From an uncultured Erysipelotrichaceae bacterium (lineage in GTDB: Bacteria > Bacillota_I > Bacilli_A > Erysipelotrichales > Erysipelotrichaceae): a stretch of 64,000 nucleotides of DNA. Made by a program: the position numbers and the translations under genes. The stretch is from assembly GCA_947167125.1 (NCBI GenBank), contig CAMVGT010000002.1:1-64000 (forward strand), in the 5' to 3' direction. The stretch's first letter is position 1. Each line of letters begins with the position of its first letter. Shown here piece after piece: positions 36,247 through 44,562 of the stretch. Under the pieces are notes generated by a model that saw only the letters and a program-made list of their open reading frames with translations, did not search any database and was not told where the DNA came from.

Positions 36247-37530
36247 ATGAAATACGCCTTCACAAACGGCATACTTCTCGACGGCAGCGAGAATATGGAG
36301 CCGATTTACAATAAAACCGTACTGGTCAATGACGGCATCATCGCCGCAGTCACTGACGACGGCATTCACTTCACCGGCTATGAAACAATCGATCTGCACG
36401 GACAGTATCTGATGCCCGGTTTAATCAATATGCATGTCCACCTTGCCGGCAGCGGCAAACCTCCCAAAGGACAAAGGGACAATACAAAGCTTGTCAATCT
36501 TCTTTTCAGCAATCCTGTCACCGCCTTTGCGGCAAGAAAAATTGTGGAGGATTTCGCAAGGACCGCACTCATGAGCGGGGTCACGACAATCCGTACCGTC
36601 GGCGGTCTGAAAGACTTTGACACAAAGATACGCGATGAGATTCTCAAAGGAAAACTGGACGGTCCGCGGATCCTTGCGTCAAATCAGGGAATCTCCGTTC
36701 CAGGCGGCCATATGGCCGGTTCGGTTGCCATTCCGGTTTCCACACCTGAAGAGGCAAGACAGCTGGTCCGCAGAAATGCGGCTGAAAATGTCGATCTGAT
36801 CAAACTCATGATCACCGGCGGTGTCATGGATGCCAAGGAAAAAGGCGTTCCCGGAGAGCTGAAGATGTCCCCGGAAATCGTCGCAGCCGCCTGCGAAGAA
36901 GCCCATCAGCTCGGCTATACAGTCGCCGCCCATACCGAAAGCACAGAAGGCGTGAAAGTTGCTCTGGAAAACGGCGTGAATTCGATTGAACACGGCGCTG
37001 CAGTCACGGATGAAATCATTGCGCTGTTCAAAGAGAAAAATGCATTTGTGACAACAACACTTTCCCCTGCCCTTCCCTATGCACTGTTTGACCGTTCTGA
37101 AAGTCATATCAGCGAAGTAGAACAGTTTAACGGCAATGTTGTATTTGAAGGCATCATCGAAAACTCCAAGGCGGCTTTGGAAAACGGGATTCCGGTTGCC
37201 CTTGGCAATGATGTCGGCTGTCCCTATATCACCCAGTATGATTTCTGGAGAGAACTGGTTTACTTCCATAAATTTGTGGGTGTCTCCAACCGCTTTGCCT
37301 TATATACAGCCACAAAGAGAAATGCGCAGCTCGCCGGCATCGGCGATCTGACCGGAACCATCGAACAAGGAAAATGCGCGGACCTGATTGTAACGGAAAA
37401 CAATCCTCTGGAAGATCTGAAAGCACTGCGCCATGTCACAATGGTGATGGCAAGAGGATTTCTTTACAGCCATCCTAAATACAGGCATCTTCCTGCTGTG
37501 GAAGCGGCACTGGATCCTTATCTTGATTAA
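36247..37530 (+). CDS. Metal-dependent amidohydrolase (imidazolonepropionase/prolidase-like)
   Basis: 427 residues. The N-terminal metal site is MHVHLAG. The Lys region is DLIKLMITGGV, further metal His residues lie in AAHTES and IEHGAA, and the Asp in LGNDVGC. This layout matches the amidohydrolase subgroup that includes Xaa-Pro or Xaa-Arg dipeptidases. It probably hydrolyses a dipeptide or N-acyl amino acid. The ATG at 36247 follows TTGGAGGATT; TATAAT at 36222-36227 is its likely -10 box. Confidence 0.85.
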   Translation: MKYAFTNGILLDGSENMEPIYNKTVLVNDGIIAAVTDDGIHFTGYETIDLHGQYLMPGLINMHVHLAGSGKPPKGQRDNTKLVNLLFSNPVTAFAARKIVEDFARTALMSGVTTIRTVGGLKDFDTKIRDEILKGKLDGPRILASNQGISVPGGHMAGSVAIPVSTPEEARQLVRRNAAENVDLIKLMITGGVMDAKEKGVPGELKMSPEIVAAACEEAHQLGYTVAAHTESTEGVKVALENGVNSIEHGAAVTDEIIALFKEKNAFVTTTLSPALPYALFDRSESHISEVEQFNGNVVFEGIIENSKAALENGIPVALGNDVGCPYITQYDFWRELVYFHKFVGVSNRFALYTATKRNAQLAGIGDLTGTIEQGKCADLIVTENNPLEDLKALRHVTMVMARGFLYSHPKYRHLPAVEAALDPYLD

Positions 37531-37545
37531 TCAGAAGCACATAAA

Positions 37546-37580
37546 AACTGCGGATCAATACGGTCCGCAGTTCTTTTGTA
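37546..37580. terminator. Terminator between convergent genes
   Basis: AACTGCGGA (37546-37554) and TCCGCAGTT (37564-37572) form a 9-bp stem followed by CTTTTG. Confidence 0.75.
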
Positions 37581-37598
37581 TTCAGATCAATTGATTTT

Positions 37599-39512
37599 TC
37601 AGCCGAGCGGAATTTCAACAACTTCCGCCATTTCCGCAAGACAGGTTTCAATCTGTTTGGAAATCTCCTTGACCAGACGGTCGGTGATTTCATCATTCTT
37701 TTCCTGTTCCAGCTTGGAATAAAGATTGTTCTTCACTTCCGTGCTGATCACATCCATTCTCGCCTTGAGATAGCTGCGGGGAATGATTCTGCGCATCGGA
37801 TTGGGGATTCTCGAATTCAGCAGCATTTCCTGCATCTTCTCTTTGCCAAGCGCCAGTATCAGCAATGATACAACCGCGCCTGCCACAATACCCGGCAATC
37901 CGTTGGCAATTAACGCAACGCCGCCGCCTCCGCATAGCAGGCCGATGACAATCGAAACTGTCGCGTCGATCAGCCATGTGATTTCACTGACCGCGAAAAG
38001 GCTCTTGGCTTCGACATTGATTTCAATATCGCTCATGGAAAGGAAGGAATTGAGTGACAGCGCGGAATACGGAACATTGTATTTCACGCAGATCGGCATT
38101 GTATATTCTTCCAGTTCATAGCTGACGGTTTTCAGCCATTTGGCAACCGGCTTTGTCAGCAGTGCCCTGGCTTCATCGGTATGCAGGAAGCTGTCGATTT
38201 CCTTCTGCATGATCGCGTCAATCTCAGCCAGTTTTTCAATCTGTCCGGTGCGCCATCTTTCCGCAACCGGAAGCGCCACATGTTCAAGAATCGGTTCAAC
38301 CATTGCCTCAACCGCTTCATGATAAAGCTCATTGATATGGGATTCGACCAGCTTTTCAACCGTGCTTGATTCAACAAGCCTTGCGATTTCCTCTTTGAAC
38401 TGACGAAGATCCTCATCGATCTTTCCGCACCATGCAAGACCCGAAGCGACCGAGAATTCCGGCTCGCCGGAGGTGATCACCACAGCGTCCGGGAAGACCT
38501 GACGGCACCATTCGCGGATGACTGCCATCTTGGATACGCCGCCGGTCAGGAAAATGAGTTCCGGCTGCTTTTCGGTGATTGCGTCTTTTGCCTGGTTGAG
38601 ACTGTCGAGGAAGACTTCCCTGAAGGACTTGCCGTCCAGTCTTTCGGATTTTCCGTTCAGCAGCTTTGAAGCGATCTTTTCATCGCAGCGCAGCACCAGC
38701 TTTACCGGTAACATTCCTGCATGAATCGAAACAGACTGCGTGCATTCATTTTCTTTCCAGTATGCTTCATCGGAAAAATACTTTTCCTTGAGTCTTCTTG
38801 CCGCAAAGTCGCAATAGCTGTGCCATGGATCATTTTCTTCAAAGATCTTGCGGATCTTTTTTTCATTGGAGGAAAGCTTCAGGGATTCTTCCAGAAGAAT
38901 CTCATCCATAATACCGCCGCCGAGGAACACTTCGCCGCCGGTTTTCAGTTCCACTTCCCTGCCGCCCATGATGTAGGCAAAGTCAGTTGTGGAAGAGCCG
39001 ATATCGACAACCAGCACCGGCTTGTTGAGAATGTCATAGCCGACCTGCAGATGCCTTGACTGACATGCCGACACAAGCGCCGCTCTGCTTTCGGAAATGA
39101 TTCTTGCCGGCGGAAATCCGGTCTTTTCAAAAATCATCCGGTATTCTTCCCTTGCGGTTCTGTCCCATCCTGCAGGACATCCGATATAGAAGCAGCTTTC
39201 ATTGTCTTTGATTAACTGTCCGCTCTGATACAGTTCGCCAAGGACACCCGACGCAAAGCTTGTAACATCCTTTGAAGATTCCGGATCAGTCAGAAAACGG
39301 CTTTTAAAACGTTCCCTGCGCCGCATCGCATCAGGATGATAGCAGGCTTCCTCCCCGATCAGAAGATCCCCGTTTCTAAGCAGCGCGTAAGCAGTGATAA
39401 AGCTTTTGACATCGCGGACAGTCAGAACCTGAGGAACAGAATCTGTATTTTTATCCATTCTGGTGACGGCGCTTTCCGCATCGCCCAGATCAAATCCATA
39501 AAACCGGTCCAT
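37599..39512 (-). CDS. Hsp70-like actin-fold ATPase with membrane hairpin
   Basis: 637 residues. An N-terminal nucleotide-binding domain has phosphate-1 FYGFDLGD, phosphate-2 LVVDIGSSTTDFAY and adenosine motif LIFLTGGVSKM. No canonical DnaK substrate domain follows. Instead there is a long helical region (about 380-520), a hydrophobic pair of helices (about 530-575, Gly/Ala-rich) and a basic, helical tail. The ATG at 39512 is favoured over a GTG at 39518 because AGGAG is 7 bp upstream of it. Starts 2 bp after the preceding gene's stop, so the two form a module. Function unknown. Confidence 0.75.
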   Translation of the reverse strand: MDRFYGFDLGDAESAVTRMDKNTDSVPQVLTVRDVKSFITAYALLRNGDLLIGEEACYHPDAMRRRERFKSRFLTDPESSKDVTSFASGVLGELYQSGQLIKDNESCFYIGCPAGWDRTAREEYRMIFEKTGFPPARIISESRAALVSACQSRHLQVGYDILNKPVLVVDIGSSTTDFAYIMGGREVELKTGGEVFLGGGIMDEILLEESLKLSSNEKKIRKIFEENDPWHSYCDFAARRLKEKYFSDEAYWKENECTQSVSIHAGMLPVKLVLRCDEKIASKLLNGKSERLDGKSFREVFLDSLNQAKDAITEKQPELIFLTGGVSKMAVIREWCRQVFPDAVVITSGEPEFSVASGLAWCGKIDEDLRQFKEEIARLVESSTVEKLVESHINELYHEAVEAMVEPILEHVALPVAERWRTGQIEKLAEIDAIMQKEIDSFLHTDEARALLTKPVAKWLKTVSYELEEYTMPICVKYNVPYSALSLNSFLSMSDIEINVEAKSLFAVSEITWLIDATVSIVIGLLCGGGGVALIANGLPGIVAGAVVSLLILALGKEKMQEMLLNSRIPNPMRRIIPRSYLKARMDVISTEVKNNLYSKLEQEKNDEITDRLVKEISKQIETCLAEMAEVVEIPLG

Positions 39513-39514
39513 AC

Positions 39515-40390
39515 TCACTCTCCTGCCGCCAAGCCCTTGCGCAGCACACTGCCGCCGATCACAAGCGCCGGACGGATCGTGCCGGCTTTTCCTCCCGGCA
39601 TTCTTTCAAACAGCTGCTTGTTTTCGCCGTTGTAATCAATCGTTTCAACATTCTTTTTATGCAGATAGAATTTCACATCGGAAATCACTTCCGACGCAAA
39701 TTCATTGTCCCGATCCGCATATGCACTTTCAAGAAGACCGCTTAACAGCTGCACTTCCGCTTTCGGCATATCTTCTTTTTCATCCATCAGCGACTGCTTA
39801 GTCTTCAGCTGCTCATCCGAGCGGATCATGTTCAGGGTTCTGTCCATGGAAACCGCACATGCAAGAAGAATCCGGTAGGTCTTATGTGCATCCGGAATGG
39901 TTTCGGCATACAGCTCAGCCTCATCCTTTTTCCTTTTGCCTGCAGAAATCAGTCCGCTGATAAACAGGCAGATTAAGGAAGCTGCCATCAGTCCCAATCC
40001 TATTAACATTTCTGAAGACGGCGGAACCATATCGGTTAACAGAATCAGAACAGATGCGGAAGCACCGGCACAGATGATGCCGGCCGCAAGAAGAATCCAG
40101 AACCACGGCGACTTCTTCGGTTTTTCAAAAGAAGGACGGTATTCGGATTTTGAATAGATGACGGATTCCCCGTCGCAGTTCAGGAAGCCGGCAGAAGCGC
40201 GGAGTGCTTCACTCATTGCCAATGCGGTTTCTTTGATCTTTTCGCTTTCTTCCTCTTCGTTATACATTGTCAGCAGTCTGCTCAGCTGTTCTTCAACGGC
40301 TTCCGTCATTGCGGCGGATGTCTTTGCCAGGGAAGCTGACTGCAGAAAACGTTCTTTATCCTTTTCCAGGAGTGCCTGCATTGTAATCAT
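39515..40390 (-). CDS. Membrane protein partner of the Hsp70-like ATPase
   Basis: 291 residues: an N-terminal helical cytoplasmic region with a possible coiled coil, two transmembrane helices (about 95-115 and 128-148), and a C-terminal cytoplasmic helical region ending in a short Gly-rich tail. No known family. Immediate linkage to the Hsp70-like gene suggests that it recruits or regulates that ATPase at the membrane, as a co-chaperone or nucleotide-exchange partner would. This role is inferred from position only. Confidence 0.6.
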   Translation of the reverse strand: MITMQALLEKDKERFLQSASLAKTSAAMTEAVEEQLSRLLTMYNEEEESEKIKETALAMSEALRASAGFLNCDGESVIYSKSEYRPSFEKPKKSPWFWILLAAGIICAGASASVLILLTDMVPPSSEMLIGLGLMAASLICLFISGLISAGKRKKDEAELYAETIPDAHKTYRILLACAVSMDRTLNMIRSDEQLKTKQSLMDEKEDMPKAEVQLLSGLLESAYADRDNEFASEVISDVKFYLHKKNVETIDYNGENKQLFERMPGGKAGTIRPALVIGGSVLRKGLAAGE

Positions 40391-40430
40391 ATAATTTGCC
40401 CCTTGTTAAAAGAATTCTAACACAAAAACG

Positions 40431-40479
40431 AAAACGGATGATTTCAAGCATGCAGGGCTGATGCTGTTTCATCCGTTTT
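40431..40479 (-). terminator. Terminator of the esterase gene
   Basis: AAAACGGATGA (40431-40441) and TCATCCGTTTT (40469-40479) pair perfectly, and the minus strand continues with CGTTTTTG. Confidence 0.75.
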
Positions 40480-40523
40480 ATATGCATCTGATGATTCAAT
40501 TATGATGGAATCCGAATCAGTGA

Positions 40524-41318
40524 TTACTGTTCTTTCTTCCGGCTTTCCATATGAAGATCAAGCCATTTGAGCACATGCTGGATATAGGTATCCCAGAAGA
40601 CCCAGTCATGAATGCCTTCGCCTTCTTCATAAACCACATCGGCTCCCGCTTCCTTCAATGCGGCCGCGATGGAACGGTTGGCTTCGATCAGTACATCCTG
40701 CAGTCCGCATGCAACATAGAAATCCGGGAAGCTCTTTGAAGGATCTTCCTGAATCTTTCTGATCAGATACCGCGGATTCCGGTCGCTGTTTTCCGTTTCA
40801 TCCAGGATGCCGAAGTTTCTTACTTCTCCGATCGTATTTCCTTTCGTCTCAACCCATTCTCTCGGATATTCATACAGATGCACTGCGCCGGACAGAACAG
40901 CGACTTTTGAGAAAGTATCACTGTATTTCAAACCGTTTCTGCACGCTCCGAAGCCGCCCATGGAAAGTCCGCCGATAAATGTATCTTCCCTTTGATCTGA
41001 TAACGGGAACATCTCTCTGGTGACTTCAACCAGTTCGCGACCGACATATTCTCCAAAATCCCCAAGACATCCATCCTTTACAAGAACATCCATGTAAAAG
41101 GAATTTTCTCCTGAAGGCATGACAACCGCCAAGCCCATCTCTTCCGCCCACATGCGGATTCTTGTGTTATGAATCCATCCGTTGCGGTTATCCGTCAGTC
41201 CATGCAGAAGATACAGTGTGGGATACGGTCCTTTGAATTTTTCAGCCGGAAGAATCACATTGAATACGGCATCACGCTTTAATGCTCTGGATTTAAACTC
41301 CACTTCAAAATATGCCAT
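40524..41318 (-). CDS. Esterase (EstA/FrmB, esterase D family)
   Basis: 264 residues. Oxyanion region LYLLHGLTDNRNGW, nucleophile Ser in GGLSMGGFGA, Asp in the following strand region and His in GIHDWVFWD. Similar to tributyrin esterases and S-formylglutathione hydrolase; it hydrolyses small acyl or feruloyl esters. The second Met (41318) is taken as start because the AAGAGGAA site is too close to the first. Confidence 0.85.
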   Translation of the reverse strand: MAYFEVEFKSRALKRDAVFNVILPAEKFKGPYPTLYLLHGLTDNRNGWIHNTRIRMWAEEMGLAVVMPSGENSFYMDVLVKDGCLGDFGEYVGRELVEVTREMFPLSDQREDTFIGGLSMGGFGACRNGLKYSDTFSKVAVLSGAVHLYEYPREWVETKGNTIGEVRNFGILDETENSDRNPRYLIRKIQEDPSKSFPDFYVACGLQDVLIEANRSIAAALKEAGADVVYEEGEGIHDWVFWDTYIQHVLKWLDLHMESRKKEQ

Positions 41319-41393
41319 GATCATTTCCTCTTTCTTTCTGCATTCATTTTAGCAGTCTTCCGCTGTGCTTTGATTTATTTGCGGCGCAGACCC

Positions 41394-41420
41394 CTCCTAT
41401 AGCCTGAAAGGCTTAGGAGG
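41394..41420. repeat. Left-end subterminal hairpin of the IS200/IS605 element
   Basis: CCTCCTATAGCC, a short loop and GGCTTAGGAGG form an imperfect stem next to the tnpA stop codon. TnpA dimers recognise such hairpins in single-stranded DNA. Confidence 0.65.
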
Positions 41421-41433
41421 TGGTTAGCCGACA

Positions 41434-41841
41434 TTACTGGTTTTGTATATAATGCCTGATCATCTCTTCTGTTCTGTCAGAAACAGTGCAGATGAAGTAG
41501 CTGTCACTCCAGAAGTAAGGCTTCCAATAATATGGTTTTAAGAATTCCTGGAATTCTTTCCTGATCAGTCTCGAAGTGACAGTTTTATAATTGTTTATAA
41601 GCCTGGACAGCTGAACATGCGGCGGAGCTTCAAACAGGATGTGGATATGATCACAATCGCTGTTCATCTCAAGGATCCTGCAGTTCCAGTCTGAATCTAT
41701 GATGGAGCGGCTGATTTCAAACAAACGGTTTTTTAAACCGCCGGAAATGACCGGGTGCCTGTACTTAGTTACGACAACTAAATGGTATTGCAGGAAATAG
41801 ACAGAGTGTCTGTTTCTGTAGTATATCTGATCTTTTTTCAT
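41434..41841 (-). CDS. tnpA: IS200/IS605 transposase TnpA (Y1 HUH)
   Basis: 135 residues. HUH motif HIH (His65, His67) in CDHIHILFE and the catalytic Tyr131 in IRHYIQNQ at the C-terminus. It cuts and joins single-stranded DNA at the element's ends. Full length and apparently functional. Divergent from tnpB, with about 60 bp between the starts. Confidence 0.93.
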   Translation of the reverse strand: MKKDQIYYRNRHSVYFLQYHLVVVTKYRHPVISGGLKNRLFEISRSIIDSDWNCRILEMNSDCDHIHILFEAPPHVQLSRLINNYKTVTSRLIRKEFQEFLKPYYWKPYFWSDSYFICTVSDRTEEMIRHYIQNQ

Positions 41842-41904
41842 GTTTCATATACCTTTCACATACTATACCACTAATTGCTGTACAATAGATACAGGAGTGA
41901 TCCT

Positions 41905-43227
41905 ATGAAGCATACATCCAGTTATTCCGTAGAATTCAAGAACAATCTCAGGGCTGTAAAGAATACAGTCCTTCTTTATCGTAAGGCTGTGGAGTATCTG
42001 ATCACACCTGTGAAAGATCATTATGAGGAACTTAAGAAAATCAAGAGTTCCAATTATCAGCAGCAGTATGTTGAACATCTTGTTCACAGTACAAAGAATC
42101 ATAAAGCTGTTTATGATTTCGATAAAGAATTTTACAAGTTCCCGAGTTATTTCCGAAGGTCTGCAATCACACATGCGATCGGAGCTGTTTTCTCCTATAT
42201 GAGCAATCATAAGTTATGGGAAGATAACGGACGTAAAGGAAGAGAACCGAAGATGGGGACAGATATGAATATCTGTCCCTGTTTCTTTCATGGGAATATG
42301 TTTCTGTGGAAAGAAAACGGGACAGCTGCTGTCAAGGTTTTTGCGGATAATGACTGGATTTGGAGAGAGATCACTCTTAAGAAAACAGATCTGAAGTATC
42401 TGAACAGGAGAATTAAAGAGAATCCTTCGTGTACAGTTTCTTCACCGGTCATTGAAAGAAAACCGAAAGGGCATTACTTCCTGAGATTCACACTGACAGA
42501 ACAGATTGACCTGCCGTCATTACCGGTGCGTGAACGGTTAATCTGTGCAGTGGATCTGGGAATCAATACGGATGCGGTGTGTACTGTCATGAATGTACAT
42601 GGCACTGTCCTTGCCAGGAAATTCATTAACTGCGCAAGAGAGAAAGACTCTGTACACAATGCCTTACACAGAATATCCGTATTCCAGAGACTGCATGGGT
42701 CACATGATGTCAGGAGATTATGGTCAGTGGCTGAAAGAAGAAATGAGAACCATGCGCATATGGTTGCAAACAGAATTGTCGAGTATGCCAGAGAGAGGCA
42801 GTGCGATGTGATTGTATTTGAGCATCTGGATACAAGAGGGAAGAAGAGAGGATCCAGAAAGCAGATACTTGCCATGTGGAGACACAGGGATCTGCAGAAG
42901 ACAGCAGAGTCTCTGGCACATAAATACGGCATGCGAATATCGCATGTCAATGCATGGAACACTTCGCGGCTTGCTTATGACGGCAGCGGAAGTGCAAAAA
43001 GAGGCAAAGCAGTTGCTAAGGACAATCCATATGACATGTGTCAGTTTACAACAGGAAAGATGTACAACTGTGATCTGAATGCAAGCTACAACATCGGCGC
43101 ACGGTATTTTATCCGTGAGCTCTATAAAGAAACACCGGACCTTATGGCAAAAGTTCCTGAGGTCGGGAGTGGAACCCGAAGGGTACTGGCAGATTTATGG
43201 CGTCTTGATGCCGTAATCAGTCAGTAA
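41905..43227 (+). CDS. tnpB: TnpB-family RNA-guided nuclease (zinc-ribbon-less TnpB-related type)
   Basis: 440 residues. RuvC residues are Asp217 (AVDLGINTDA), Glu306 (VIVFEHLD) and Asp390 (YNCDLNASYN). The usual four-Cys zinc ribbon between the last two is absent. In its place are TSRLAYDGSGSAKRG and DMCQFTTGKMYNCDLN, a form known from 'TnpB-related' proteins of gut Firmicutes. It should cut target DNA guided by an RNA from the element's right end. The ATG at 41905 follows AGGAGTGATCCT. Confidence 0.9.
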   Translation: MKHTSSYSVEFKNNLRAVKNTVLLYRKAVEYLITPVKDHYEELKKIKSSNYQQQYVEHLVHSTKNHKAVYDFDKEFYKFPSYFRRSAITHAIGAVFSYMSNHKLWEDNGRKGREPKMGTDMNICPCFFHGNMFLWKENGTAAVKVFADNDWIWREITLKKTDLKYLNRRIKENPSCTVSSPVIERKPKGHYFLRFTLTEQIDLPSLPVRERLICAVDLGINTDAVCTVMNVHGTVLARKFINCAREKDSVHNALHRISVFQRLHGSHDVRRLWSVAERRNENHAHMVANRIVEYARERQCDVIVFEHLDTRGKKRGSRKQILAMWRHRDLQKTAESLAHKYGMRISHVNAWNTSRLAYDGSGSAKRGKAVAKDNPYDMCQFTTGKMYNCDLNASYNIGARYFIRELYKETPDLMAKVPEVGSGTRRVLADLWRLDAVISQ

Positions 43228-43391
43228 CCCCGACATAATTCTGGGTACTGCTGGTGGTACCGGGCCGGGCAAGATTTGTTCTGTTTCGACTGGGTATTAA
43301 CTGTATCAGTATTCAGACGAAAGTCTGCGACTCGTCAGAGGTCGCGGAAGCCCCGTCTATAATGCAATGCATTTACTCGGGGAGGTTCACG
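43228..43391 (+). ncRNA. Predicted omega-RNA (reRNA) of the TnpB element
   Basis: The stretch between the tnpB stop and the right end is non-coding and structured: several GC-rich hairpins, then CCCCG...CGGGG followed by AGGTTCAC at the element boundary. In IS200/IS605 elements this region is the TnpB guide scaffold, and the DNA just outside the end (from 43392) gives the guide. Boundaries are inferred, and the scaffold may extend into the tnpB coding sequence. Confidence 0.5.
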
Positions 43392-43443
43392 CATGGTTTC
43401 CGATCATTGTTTCTTTTCGCAGCTGCTTTTCGGTCCATGATAA

Positions 43444-43468
43444 AAGAGGATTCATCCGAACCCTCTTC
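43444..43468 (-). terminator. Terminator of the flavin reductase operon
   Basis: AAGAGG (43444-43449) and CCTCTT (43462-43467); the minus strand continues with TTATC. Confidence 0.6.
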
Positions 43469-43486
43469 GATCAAAGCTGAAATTGT

Positions 43487-44044
43487 TTATTTCAATGTAA
43501 GACCGTCTTTGAATGCGTCACCGACAATTTCGCCGATGACTCTGTATTTGTTCATTGCGGAATCAAACATGATCGGCTTCATCTTTCCAAGATCGACTTT
43601 TCCGTCTGTCAGGATCGATTCATCCACACTCATGTTTACGGTTTCCCCGGTCAGAAGATAGCCGTCAGAATCATCTGCCATTTCAACAACCCTGCATTCC
43701 AGTGTCAGCGGATATTCTTCAAATAACGGCGCATCGACATGTTCTGCTTTCACCGCATGGAAACCGGCTTTTTCAATCTTGTTCACACCGCGTCCGGATT
43801 CCATACCGAAGTAATCGGATTCTTTCACTGTATCAGCTGTCGCAAAGGAGACGGTGAATTCTCCCTTCAGCTTCAGATTTTCCGTTGTCTTGTGTTTGGA
43901 AAGGGAAATGAGGATCTGATGGGCATCAACCTGTCCTGCCCATGCGGCATTCATGAGGTTGGGAACGCCGTTTTCATCATAGGTTCCGATCATCACAACC
44001 GGCAGCGGTGTAATGATTGTTTTTTTATCGAAATCCTTTCTCAT
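43487..44044 (-). CDS. Flavin reductase-like, FMN-binding split-barrel protein
   Basis: 185 residues. PLPVVMIGTYDENGVPNLMNAAW at the N-terminus and the ISLSKHKTTENLK segment follow the flavoredoxin/flavin reductase pattern (DIM6/NTAB). It binds FMN and transfers electrons or reduces flavin with NAD(P)H. Starts 9 bp after a putative monooxygenase gene, so the pair may supply reduced flavin or handle quinones. Confidence 0.85.
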   Translation of the reverse strand: MRKDFDKKTIITPLPVVMIGTYDENGVPNLMNAAWAGQVDAHQILISLSKHKTTENLKLKGEFTVSFATADTVKESDYFGMESGRGVNKIEKAGFHAVKAEHVDAPLFEEYPLTLECRVVEMADDSDGYLLTGETVNMSVDESILTDGKVDLGKMKPIMFDSAMNKYRVIGEIVGDAFKDGLTLK

Positions 44045-44053
44045 GATTTTTCC

Positions 44054-44383
44054 TTACTGACGGATAAATGCCTTGTCGCTTTCAGGCATTGTATCATCGT
44101 CTGTATATCTTTCGACTCTCATATGCAGATCATATTTGTTTCTGAGTTCTGCGAGCGTCTGCATCATCGGACTTGCGTGATGGCGGTCGATCGCCTCCTG
44201 GCTTTCCCACTGGTCAATCAGAAGAACAGTTTCCGGATCGGCTGCGGAGAAGAAATAATCGTATTTGAGATTTCCTTCTTCTTCACGGATCTTCTTCGCG
44301 GTTCCGCTTTCTTCCATTTCACGGACAAATTCCTTCGCACTTCCGTTTGTGCCAGTGTAATAAAGATTCACTGTAAGACTCAT
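44054..44383 (-). CDS. Antibiotic biosynthesis monooxygenase (ABM) domain protein
   Basis: 109 residues, a single dimeric alpha/beta-barrel ABM domain: LTVNLYYTGTNG at the start and LLIDQWESQEAIDRHHASP in the middle, with the conserved W-E-S and H. Members include quinol monooxygenase YgiN. In an anaerobe it more likely serves in quinone or redox stress. A GGAGG site precedes the ATG. Confidence 0.82.
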   Translation of the reverse strand: MSLTVNLYYTGTNGSAKEFVREMEESGTAKKIREEEGNLKYDYFFSAADPETVLLIDQWESQEAIDRHHASPMMQTLAELRNKYDLHMRVERYTDDDTMPESDKAFIRQ

Positions 44384-44516
44384 TATGTTTTCCTCCTGAT
44401 GGTATATCTATGAATAGCTTAAGATGAAACAGACCGAAAATCAAATATGTCAGTCATCTCTTTCAGAGAGGTTTGCAAAAGACGGGCTGAATATCCGAAA
44501 ACCGGGCATAAAGAAA

Positions 44517-44545
44517 ACCTGCCGCGTTGCTGCGGCAGGTCAAGC
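44517..44545 (-). terminator. Terminator of the Val T-box operon
   Basis: ACCTGCCGC (44517-44525) and GCGGCAGGT (44532-44540) form a 9-bp stem, and the minus strand continues with TTTTC. Confidence 0.8.
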
Positions 44546-44562
44546 AATCAGTCTGATTCAGA

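Larger units (their letters stand above)
41380..43391 (+). mobile_element. IS200/IS605 family element with tnpA and tnpB
   Basis: Divergently arranged tnpA (minus) and tnpB (plus) are bounded by a left-end hairpin (CTCCTATAG...CTTAGGAG, 41394-41418) and a right-end hairpin (CCCCG 43352-43356 with CGGGG 43379-43383) followed by AGGTTCAC. TTTGAT at 41369-41374 is a plausible insertion motif on the left. No target duplication is expected for this family. Both genes are intact, so the element may be active. It sits in intergenic DNA. Confidence 0.8.
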
